Shown here: one piece after another, positions 33,101-45,100 of the stretch
How the letters are laid out: every line of letters starts with the position of its first letter
Position numbering within the stretch: the first letter of the stretch is position 1
Assembly: GCA_028583415.1 (NCBI GenBank)
Contig: CM053266.1
Span: forward strand, 40,543,758 to 40,607,757
Source: Protea cynaroides
Lineage: Eukaryota > Streptophyta > Magnoliopsida > Proteales > Proteaceae
Direction of reading: 5' to 3'
Length of the DNA: 64,000 nucleotides
Position numbers and translations under genes: made by a program
The notes under the pieces: generated by a model
Database searches by the model: none
What the model saw: only the letters and a program-made list of their open reading frames with translations
Told to the model about the DNA's origin: nothing

Positions 33101-36100
33101 TTGCCCCTTGCATGTTTGGGAACTTAATGATTCATTGGCAGCCATTCACCTCGGAAAAGTTCAACTAATGGCTGGGCCTGGGTACAGGGCTGGACGAGGC
33201 TAGGATAAATAGCCAATCCAAAGATGACTGCTCGTCCATCAGGATTGGCCATACCAGAAACCATGATGGTTGAAAACCTGCTTATCAGACAGAAGATTAA
33301 ACCTTGTGTCAGAACAAGACTTCATCCAGAATTTCAATTCCTTTTCGTAAAAATTCAGTCAGATGCCGATACTTTCTGTATGGAAAAGCCATAGAGTATA
33401 ACACCTGTTTTGTCCTCAACGATTACTTATGTATCATCTATACAGACTTTTCAAGTACACCAACTTGTTCTGACTACTTTATGTATATTGCACCTTAGAT
33501 GAACGATAATAGGACATCCTTGAAACAATGTATAACATTGACTGATCAGATCAGGATCGGCAGTAACTGATCCAGCTGATACCTCTTGAAATTGGTCAGG
33601 GATCAGGCTGGATTGGCCAATCCAAGTCAAGATTGGTGGCCACTGATCTGGTCTAATATCCTTGTAAATTTGAGTACCGCACATGATTTGTTCTTGTTAC
33701 ATAATTTTTTCTTTTTACTTTTTATGGATCTATTGAAATGTTTGTGTTTCATATTTTGCTTGTTCTAAGATTTTAATTCAACTTTTTAACATTTTATGGA
33801 TGTATTTGAAATGTTTGCATTCCATATTTTTCATATCCTTAGAGTTTAATTCAATTTGTTTTCTTATGTATTCTGTTCTCATCTAGAATTCTTCCCTCAT
33901 AGTTACCGTGATTTTGCTACATGCCACTGATTCTATGACATTGTGAATGTGCTAATGCTTTCTATTCTTATTTTTTTCTGAGTCCAACTTGTGTTAAAAA
34001 TATTTACTACAATAGGTTGATTTAATATGATTTTTTGTAGGTTCAGAGGAAGATGAAACCAAACATTTACTGCACCTTTCTGCTCGTCAACTTGATGTCA
34101 TTCGATGGAATCCATCTAACCAAGATGAGGTTCAGAAGATTTCACTTTTTTCATGATTTATATTGATTCACATGGATTATGTCCATAATATGTGCTGTTA
34201 CTTGTACCCATTGAAGTTTGTGCCATGGAAGTGATTGTTCCTCAGATTACGTCATTGCTCTTCTTTCGTAAATTCAGGTTATGTTGACATCATCTTTTTT
34301 CTTGAGTCTAATAAACTTTATGTTGGTAAACTAGTTGAAAACAGTCTCATGTTGTAGTGAAAAGATCGGTTCTAATTTTAAGCAGAGGTTGGACTGATAG
34401 GTGTTTCTTGTCATCCGATCTGTGAGCTTTTTTTTTTTTTTTTTGGGGGGGGCTAGGATTTGCAATATTCCACTGAGCAATTCCTTTCCTGAGATATTGT
34501 GCCTACAGAGAAATTTTAAATTTGGATACTGATGAGGAATCATTCTTGCTGGTTTGCCACTAAAGCTTCCTGTTAATGATACATAAAATCATCTTTAACA
34601 TTACTAGTTTGTTGAGTTGGAAAGGAGAAAGTTGTAGGATTTGCAATATTCCACTGAGCAATTCCTTTCCTGAGATATTGTGCCTACAGAGAAATTTTAA
34701 ATTTGGATACTGATGAGGAATCATTCTTGCTGGTTTGCCACTAAAGCTTCCTGTTAATGATACATAAAATCATCTTTAACATTACTAGTTTGTTGAGTTG
34801 GAAAGGAGAAAGTTGTATTATTAAAAGTGATTGTAACTTTAAGTGGCATAAGCTTGTGACCTGAGGGAAGCAACTAAAATGGTTAAAGAGGATATATTGT
34901 CTAGAAAATTTATGTCAAATAAAAAAAGAAAAGTAAAGAAAAAGAAACTTGTGAACTAGTGCAGATGGTGAAATTTGTCTTATAGGATGTGATCCTTAAA
35001 TGGTGCTTCTTTCCTGCTCATTTATTAATTGTTATGAAAATAAAGTCTAACTTATTGGAGAATAGTAGTAAATTGATGTAGGGGCACCCTTCCATAACAT
35101 TTACAGTGGAAGGGTGGTGATGTGCATTACCTGCTTTTTATTTTTCCTAAGAGGTTGGGGTCAAGTACGGTGCATGTTAGCTCTCTTGCTTGTAGGTGAT
35201 ATGTTTTACTATAGGAAAAAAGACAGTTACCTCCCCTTACCTTAATGACAGTTGAACACCCAAGTTTTAGGAAAAGACAAATACCTCCCCTAAAAACACT
35301 ATTAACATACAAATAGACCCACACTGTTAGGAATATTCTATTAGATGCTAACGGTGGGAGTCCAATATTTCCTTAATGACCAAATTAACACTTGACTGAC
35401 TTAAAAAAAAAAAAAAAAAAAATCCGCAATCTTCTCTCTAGCAAATCTCTCTCTTTTCTCCAGAAAAATCTGCAATCTTCTCACCTTCCTCCTGCAAATC
35501 CGCAATCTTCTCTCGAAACTAATCCTTGACTGACTTAAAAAAAAAAAAAAAAAAAAAAACCGCAATCTTCTCTCTCGCAAATCTCTCTTTTCTCTAGAAA
35601 AATCCACTATCTTCTCATCTTCCTCCTGCAAATCTGAGGCTTTGAACGCTTGAGATTGTAAAGTAGGGAAGACCGCAAACCTTTTGGATAAAGGGGAGAA
35701 GGAGAAGTTCACTGACTGCAGAATGGATGTAGTCTCCAAGTTGAGGGTGCCGAGCCCTGTGAACAGCAGCACTCATATAACGCACCGGAAAGAAAAGAAT
35801 GGTCAGTGGTGCCTCGGCAATGGCATCAAGAACTACGGCAATAATCACCGGAGACACTGAGCTCTTCCTGTATCGATGAGGCTGAGAGCTCAACCAACTG
35901 GTCAATCTCCCAAAGCTGACTAATCGGAATCTATACAGAGCGGGTCTCAACCGAGCTGTGATCATCTTTTAGTTCCCACGATTCAGACCTTCAAGCTTGA
36001 AGAAGCATCTTCATCTTCTTCCTCAAATCGTCGCTGAAACATATATATGGATCCGAACAAGCAATGATTTCAAATGGTGCTCGGAAACCTTGGCAGTGAC

Positions 36101-39100
36101 GATTAATGCCAGGCCTCCGAACCAGACCTTGGAAACCCTAACAATTGCAGAACAACTTTCGATTCCGGCCAAACTCACCGCCTCAGTGAGGGAATTGACA
36201 GCTTCTACTCCTTATGTTCAAAAGATTGGGGAGCCCCAATTACAGCATTAGGGATCTGGCTAGATCTCGATAATTCCACTGATAAGAGAAAAACTATCAG
36301 TGATTGGGCTGCATCTATGGAAATTGCAGCAGCAGCATTTGGCGCAGCATGGAATAATGAGTACGCTCAAGAATTCTTTGCTCACGCCTTGAGAGGAAAT
36401 GCCAGAAATGGTTTAAGGAAATTGAAAATCAAAGAATTCTTTTACTGTGGAGATAGAAGAGAGAACACTTGAAATTTAAATTTAACGAAATTGAAAATCA
36501 AAGAATCCATGAATCATAGATCTGGTAGTTATGTTTCCCTCTCGATCTCCCCCTCTTTCTTTCTTTCTCAGTGATTTCTTCTTTAGTTTCTTGATGGGGA
36601 AAGTGGAGTTAAAAAGAAGGGGAAAAGGAGGAAAAGACAGAAATCATAGGAATGGTGGATTTGGTAAGAAGATTGATGATTTTATCAAAGAGAAACATAG
36701 GAACTGTCTCTGTTCTTACCAACCATCCCACTCCTGTAACTTCTAGGTCTCTATCCCTTGCCCTCTTCTTTCTCTTTACCCTCTCTTCATAGCATTTCCA
36801 TATGCGACTCTAATACTGGTTCCCATCTCGAAGCCAGTTCAGTTTGGAGAGATTACGGAGGAGGAATTATAGGGCTTACAATGGTTCAGAGAAGAGAGAT
36901 GCAGACCAGCTGCTGGGAAGACGACAAGTTGCAGCCGCTTGGAGTTCCCTTTGAAATTTGGAGTTGCAGATCTACAGCACCTCCGGATTTAGTAGAGGAG
37001 ATGCAGATACGATGCTCTCACAAAAATGGAAGGAAGTTTTTTTTTTTTTTTTTCTCAAAATGCCCATTTGTTTCAGATCATGCATCTCAGATCTTGTTCA
37101 TGTTCATAGTTTGGTATTGTATGGTTCCTGTTCATCAATTTCTATCATTTGTTTTTTTTTTTTTTTAATTTTAGTTGGGATAAAACGGTGAGGGTAGAGT
37201 TGTCCACAAAAAATATAATTTTAACACCGTTAAAAATTGGGGCTGTTTGTCTTTTCCTAAAACTTGGGTGTTCAACTGTCATTAAGGTAAGTGTCAGGGG
37301 AGGTAATTGTCTTTTTCCCTTTACTATATACTCCATGAAGGAATATAGGTTCATTGCTAGGAACTTCTACATTTATTTGCGGTTGTTTTTTTTTTTTTTG
37401 GTTATCTTCTTTCTTGATATTATATTTGGTTAGATTTGACGTCATCGCATTTCCAGCATGCACAATGCTTGTGTGCGCATTTTTTCCATCATCCCATTAT
37501 AGGTGGGTCTGCATTTTTTTTTTGTTTTTGTTTTTGTACATGCATTTACTTGGACTTCTTCTGTAGTGTGCTCTTTTATTTGTGGCAGTCTACAAGTCAC
37601 ATTCATGCATTCTCTTATGCTAATTAATGTTCAAGTCAAAATTATAAGCTCTAATTACGTTATTTTGAACAATAATCAGATGTCCTTGGCTTGCATGCGC
37701 TAGTTTTATCTAGCAGATTGTCTATTTGCAATCAAATGCTTTATGTTCTTGTCTTTCAGCTTAACTTGTTTAATAGTTGTGTGCTTCTGCAGGTTGCATG
37801 CACATCTATGCAGAGTAATGAAGTTCTTCTTTTTGATATTGGTTATGTCTCATCTGAACCGGTAGAGGTCAGTTTCTTTCCTTTCTTTCCCTGTGCATGT
37901 AGTCTGGGCCTCTGGGAAATATCGACAGTATGCTTTGATGGATGCTTGCTCTTCTCAGAGCAGCTACTTGCGTTGAACCTAAGATTGACCTATGTCTTTG
38001 CCCAAAATGGTACTTTGGTGTATGTAACATGCTAATATCCTGGTGTGTCTGCATATAGCTTGTGCGAGGTCATAAGTTGTAACTTAAGACAGTTTATGTT
38101 TAGCATTCTTTTGTGTGGTATAAATGTATAAGCATTTTAAGGGATGACTGCACATGGGATTCTAATTAGTTCATTATTTGGACGACTCATCTCTTATTCT
38201 TCGAAACTCTTGTCAGCTGTCTTGACTGGTCTTAAACCTAATGTTCATGTTAATCAACAATGTAGGTGCTAAGAAAGAGGCCTACCATCACAGTGCATGG
38301 TTGTGAAGTTCTCAGGGGTTTATCAGATATTGCTTTTACTTCTATTGACAAATCAAGGTCAGTAAGATCAAAATTAAATAGGAGTTTCTGTTCAAGCATT
38401 ATACTTGATCATTGAATGAACTAGATATTTCCAGTGTTTATCAGCAGTGAATTTCCCTTTCTTTGTAATTCCACCTCGTGTAATTAATCTAGCATTTGGA
38501 TGATGAAAGAGAAATTCTACAATTCCCATGGATTCTTGGGTCTGAGAACTCTTAGTCAGATCTGCTAGCCAAGCAAGGGATGTACTGGGGACCTATGTTA
38601 AATGGCATTGAGAACCCTGCCAATGTATTTTTGTTGACTATTCTTTTAGATTTGTGGATTCTCTTGACCTCCATGTGTTTAGCCCTCTAGTAGTTTAAAT
38701 TCTCACTTTCTTTCTTTGAGTGTTTCCAAAACATGCAGTCCATTCAAAAACATAATCCATTGAAAAGTATCATTTAACACTGAAAGACAAATGAAAAAAA
38801 GAGAAATCAGGCTCTTAACCCCCAAAATACCTCAATAATCTTGCTTTATCTAATTTCTAGTTGTAATTGATTTCACATCCCTGTAAATACATGTTTTCCT
38901 TGTTGAAATCTTCCCTAAATGCTAAAACCCATTTTATTGGTCCCCATTCAGCTGTCCTACAAGTCTACAACAATCACATTTTTGTTCTTTCTTTCTATTT
39001 CCATGTGTGTCTGGTACCAACGAGCATGTCAGGCTACTGGGATGCTTCTTATTCTTTACTTTTTCTTAAGTTCAAATAAATACAGGGAGTATGAGTGTGG

Positions 39101-42100
39101 ATGGGAAAGCTTTGCAGAAAGAAAACAAATTATGGGTAGCAGCATGAAGAAGAAACATAATTACAGCCACTGGCCAACTAGTTGATTTCCTACAATAACA
39201 TTATTATTATATACATATACATATATTTCAGTGTGTTGAGCATTATAGGGTGCTACATTGAACAGAAACAGTTGTCCTTGTTATGCTGCTGTCACACTAT
39301 TATTTTAATTTTGATACTCATGCACTTTAACTTGATGAAACTTACAGAAAGAATGCTCACTTTTCTGAAGAAGTAATGGTAATGGATATGCCCTAGCTGT
39401 CTGATATCAGTTCTCTCTCTCTCTCTCTCTCTTTTAATTTGTATTATATTTTTGTACTTCCTAATGTATTTTTTTTATCTTTAATATCTTAGAAGATACT
39501 AAATATTATGCACACATCTCATCACCAAAAGCAAGTCATATCATGTTTAACTAGAACCCTTGTAACTTTGTTACCCAAATGTGCTAAAGGTTTTATGGAT
39601 GGTTTTGGCTTTTTGAACTGGGATTCTTGGCTATTAGAAACTCTTGCATTTTACTAAGATATCAGCTTCATGAAATATTCTATTATGCCTATTGTTTTCT
39701 TCTTAAATACTTATGGTTCACCATTTAAAAAAAGTTTACCTTTAAAAATTTCAGCACTAGTTGTAGCCTACATTCATCAGATCGGTGTAAGCACCCCATT
39801 TTTGCCATCCCCAGCCATGAACAAGAGTCTTGATGGGCATATTCAGAAGGATTGCGGGTCAATACAAGGTTTGGACGATAAGTGGTGATTTCAAAGCTGG
39901 TTTTGGCAGGCCCTACAACAAGGTCATGAAAATACCTTCGAAATGATACCAGAATCACTCCATTCCGATATCGAACGAAGAGGATGTCGCGATTTTAGTC
40001 GGATTGAATTTGGCTTATTAAATCCGAGGGCTTTTCTGTAAATTATCATAAATTAAGGATTTATTGGGCAAATTATCGTAATTTAAATCGATCGGACTTC
40101 ATTCGACCATATCTTGATCGTTCGACATCCAAGTCCGACGATTCAAGCGCCACTGTGCTCCCTTGCCTGTCCTCTTCAAAGTGGACGTGAAGAATTTTGG
40201 ACGGAAGCCGCCAGCGGATCCCATGCAAAGTTGTCGATCGGATTATCGTCAAAACTCCAATTCTTCATATCATGATCATCCGAAGTCCGAATCAGGCGAT
40301 TCAAGTGCCACTGTGCTCCATTGTCCGTCCTCTTCAAAGTGGACGTAAAGAATTTTGGGCAGAAGCCGCCTGCGGGTCCCATGCAGAGTCGCTAGCCGAA
40401 TTATCGTCAAAGCTTCAATTCTTCATATTTTGTTCATCCGACGTCCGAATCGGGACGATTCAAGCACCCGATGCGCTCCTTTGTTCGTCCTCTTCAAAGT
40501 GGACGTGGAAAATCTATGAGAGAGGCCGTCGAAATTTTCATGCGGAATTGCAAGCTGAGGAGACTCATAATAGAGAGAGAAATCAACTCAGTCCATACTT
40601 ACTCAGCCCAACCAAGTTCAAACCCATTTTAGTCCAATCCCGTCGAACTCAACCAGTCCAGCCTTACCCAGCCTAGACCGGTCTAGACCGAGTCAAGTCA
40701 ATCCATGTGCATTATATATATATATATATATGATTTTATATTATATAATATATATCTCTTATATATATTATAATATATGCTTATATATATTATATTATTT
40801 TATATATGAATTGGGTGGGATTTGAATCAATAACCAAGAGAGAGAGAGAGTGGAAAGAGAGAGAGATTGGGAAAAGAGAAGAAGGAGAAAACCGAACATA
40901 TATATTATGTATGTTCGGTCAAAGAGAGAGAGAGGGAGAGAGAGAGGAAGGAAGAGAGAGAGAGAGGAAGGAAGAGAGAGAGGGAGAGAGAGAGGAAGAG
41001 AGAGAGAGAATGGGAAGAGAGAAGAAGGAGAAAAACCGAACATATATATATTATATATATGTTCGGTCAAAAGAGAGAGAGAGGGAGAGAAAGAGGAAGA
41101 GAGAGAGAGAGAGAAGTAAGAGAGAGAGAGAGGAAGGAAGAGAGAAAAAGGGAGAGAGAGAGAAAGAGACACGAAAAAAATAAAAAAACAGAGGAGGAGG
41201 AGCGGCGAACCATACCGCCACCTCCTCCTTCATCGAGCAAAGATGTCTACCCGGCCCGAATCACCGCCACCCGCGGCTCCCACCATGCTTGCCAACGGGT
41301 GCCTCCATCGAGTTGCTCACCCGCAACCCATCCCCCATTTACTCGGTTCCTCCCTACGGGGCCGAACATACCCGCCCAGCCGTCTCCCTCACCTGCTCCC
41401 ATCCGATTCCCCAAATCCTCCGGCGGCTTCCCGAAATCCCTCCACCAAACCGCCGACTCTCCATGTTGCCACCATGTCGCCACCAACCCCATCGCCTTTC
41501 CTCCCATGCTACCGCCATTCCATGTCGTCGCACCATACCCAACCTCACCGCCACCTCCTCCTACCCATGTTGCCACACTCCTCCTCGGCTGCTATAAAAT
41601 CCCATCTCAAATGAATGAGATGATGAGGGATTTTTCTCGGCGGGTTTTTGAGGTAGCGGATCATTTTTGGTCCGAACTACCTCCGAAAGAAAAAAAGAAA
41701 AAAAAAAAAGAGAGGCGAAAATCGCAAAGACCCGACCACCTCTCGCTCTTCCTTCTCACCGATTACCCACTAAGTCTCCCATCTCCCGTTCATCATCGCC
41801 ACCATCTTCGATTCATCCCCGACCACCTCGCGACACCCTGCGACGATCTTCGTTGGCAACCCGACGACCCGGTAACGTTTCGTCATTCCCAACCATCGAA
41901 ACAGCATCGCCAGGTCGGCCGTTTTTTCTCCTTCTCCTCGTTGGCATAACAAAGATGTAACAATATCTTGGTTAATTTTTTTTATTTTTATTTATTTGTT
42001 TATTTTATATTTTGTTCTTTATCACCTATCATTTTTTGACATTTGAACCATCATGCCTATCTATGTTTATTGAGAACCATTTATGTTAATATTTCAACAT

Positions 42101-45100
42101 GATGAAAATCAAACCATTGATCATGGAATTTAATGCAACGGAAATTGATCCGATGTGCTTGTAAATTTTATGTGATAAAAAAAATGATCCGACCATATAA
42201 TGGGAATTTCATGAAATTGGTCCGACCATAGGTTTGGAATTATAATGTGGGTGATCCAACCACTTGATTTGATTTTTACGAGAGTTGATCGTGACCATAT
42301 GATTAAATTTTAATGATTTGATCATAGCCATTGATCTAAAATTTTTATGTGATTATAATTAATTTGAACCGTCGGATGATCTTTGGAAGTGATGTTAATC
42401 AATCCGAACGGGCTGGATTGTGATCTTGACAATCCGAACCGTTGGATGGTCTTTGGAAGTGCTTTTAATCAATCGGAGCGGTTAGATTATCATGATGAAC
42501 GATCCGGGCCATTAGATTATCTTTGGGATTGATTTAAATGAATCGAATGGTTGGATTATGATCTTAAGCGATTTGAATCGTTGGATTGTCATCGTAAGTG
42601 ATTTTGGTGAATCTAAACCGTTAAATCTTGATCATGATTATTTTTGATGAATCGAACGGTTAGATTATGATCTTGAGTAATTTGAACCATTGGATTGTCA
42701 TCGTGGGTATTTTAAGTGATGTAAATTGTTGAATCCGGATCATAATTGATTTAGACGAATCCGAGCCATTGATTTCTTAGTCCGATCATGATAGGAGATC
42801 TAAGCCATAGATCATAGCTTTTTGATGAGATATAAGTCATTGATCACGATTATAACCTCGATGTGAAATTTGAGCCGTTGATCTTGGCCGTTTTGATGAA
42901 ATCTAAGTGTTGATCATGATTATCAATCATTTGAAGAGATATAACCGTTAGATTGAGGATCTAATATGATCTATGTTGTTATATCCATGCATCTATCATG
43001 TCCCTTGATTACGTTTGTCATATTATGCGCTACCCCGTTCACATGCTTACAATGCTAGCTTTGTGTACACTCGCCATCTTGATCCGCTTGCTAATGCCAT
43101 GATTGAATGATTTTTATGTTGGCAAGAATTTACTTTTCGCTGCACCCTAGTCGAACTGCCGTGCATGTACACTGATAGAAGACATTCTTAGGTGTGGGGA
43201 CGTGCATATAGGCACCCACATTCATGGGAAGGGTAATAATGGAAAATGATAAAAGTCTTAATCAAGAATCATGAAGCTTAGCCCAACAATTCCAAATCAG
43301 GGTTGTAAGTGACAAGGGTAGTTTAGGACGATCCCTACCCCTCAGTTCATTTCCCCTATGATGCAGGATCTAGATAGATGTAATGTGAATCCAACCATAG
43401 ATCATCTAGGATCATCATTCGGTCCAAACAGACCACCCATATTCTGACCCAAGTGGGTCACCCAATGAAGAGTGCCATGTTCCGAACTACGTGGATCCTG
43501 ATTCTTAGGGAAAACCCTAAGATACGTAGGTAGTCTGGGAAACTCCCAGATACGGTTCCACACCTCAATCAATGTGCCTTAAACCTGACTCCCTGAGAGT
43601 ACAAACATCACTCCCTGAGAGTACAAACCTTACTCCCTGAGAGTACAAACATCACTCCCTGAGAGTACAAACCCTACTCCCTGAGAGTACAAACCTTACT
43701 CCCTGAGAGTACAAACCTTACTCCCTGAGAGTACAAACCTTACTCCCTGAGAGTACAAACCTTACTCCCTGAGAGTACAAACCTTACTCCCTGAGAGTAC
43801 AAACATCACTCCCTGAGAGTACAAACCCTACTCCCTGAGAGTACAAACCCTACTCCCTGAGAGTACAAATCCAACTCCCTGGGAGTACAACCTTACTCCC
43901 TGAGAGTACAAATCCAACTCCCTGAGAATACAACCTTACTCCCTGAGAGTACAAACCCAACTCCCTGAGAGTACAACCTTACTCCCTGAGAGTATACAAA
44001 CAATCCTACTCCCTGAGAGTACAAATCCTACTCCCTGAGAGTACAAACCTTACTCCCTGAGAGTACATACCTCACTCCCGGAGAGTACAAACATCACTCC
44101 CCTGAGAGTACAAACCCTACTCCCTGAGAGTACAAGCATAACTCCCTGAGAGTACAAAACCTTACCCCCGAGAGTACAACCCTACTCCCCGAGAGTACAA
44201 ACCTTACTCCCCGAGAGTACAAACCTTACTCCCCGAGAGTACAAATCTTACTCCCCGAGAGTACAAACCCTACTCCCCGAGAGTACAACCTTACTCTCCG
44301 AGAGTACAAACCTTACTCCCGAGAGTACAAACCTTACTCCCGAGAGTACAAACCTTACTCCCCGAGGAGTACAAACCTTACTCCCTGAGAGTACAAACCC
44401 TACTCCCTGAGAGTACAAACCCTACTCCCTGAGAGTACAAACCTTACTCCCTGAGAGTACAAATTCAACTCCCTCTATCATGAAGTCGTACTTGCGAGTA
44501 CGCACCCTTAGCCTTGCGAGGCTCTATCTTGAAGTCGTGCTTGCGAGCACGCACCCCCTTAGCCATGCGAGGCTCTATCTTGAAGTCGTAAGCTTGTGAG
44601 CACGCACCTTAGTCTTGCGAGACTATCTTACACTCTACTCCCCGAGAGCCACACCCTACTCCCGGGAGCCACACTCTACTCCCCCGAGAGCCACACCCTA
44701 CTCCCCGAGAGCCACACTCTACTCCCGAGAGCCACACCCTACTCCCCCGAGAGCCACACTCTACTCCCCGAGAGCCACACTCTACTTCCCCGAGAGCCAC
44801 ACCCTACTCCCGAGAGCCACACTCTACTCCCGAGAGCCACACCCTACTCCCCGAGAGCCACACTCTACTCCCTGAGAGACACACCTTACTCCCTGAGAGT
44901 AAAACCATGAAACGAACTACGTTGTACCTGATTTCCAGGACCTCTGGAATACGTAGGCAACTTGGAGGACTCTCCAAGTACGGTACCCCATCTTAGTATC
45001 CTTAGGTTCCCCATATCCATATCCATATCCATATCCGTATCCATATCCTCATTCACTTCGATCCATTTAGGCTATCTCTAGATTCAATCTCAATCATCAT

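Larger units (their letters stand above)
35214..37319. mobile_element. Mutator-like element with inserted gene-like segments (2.1 kb)
   Basis: Perfect 9-bp TSD TTTACTATA (35205-35213 and 37320-37328). Terminal inverted repeats of about 70-85 bp: left GGAAAAAAGACAGTTACC, right the complement of GGGAAAAAGACAATTACC, both continuing through a block with AATGACAGTTGAACACCCAA. No transposase. The interior carries a 142-bp tandem duplication near 35395-35640 (CTTGACTGACTTAAAAA, then CCGCAATCTTCTCTC) and two gene-like open frames on opposite strands. Fills most of WD40 intron 6. Confidence 0.85.

Noticed and set aside
40867..41949. 360-residue open frame inside the giant LTR
   Set aside because: It is GAGA-microsatellite translated as Arg/Glu repeats followed by Pro/Ser-rich low complexity. 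It overlaps other long frames in the same GC-rich tract and lies wholly within a solo LTR.
43586..44472. CRISPR-like regular array
   Set aside because: Units are contiguous 22-bp satellite copies without unique spacers, in a plant nuclear LTR.
44596..44910. Overlapping frames of SHTLLP-type repeats
   Set aside because: They are translations of the 21-bp satellite and are open in several frames because the unit length is divisible by three.
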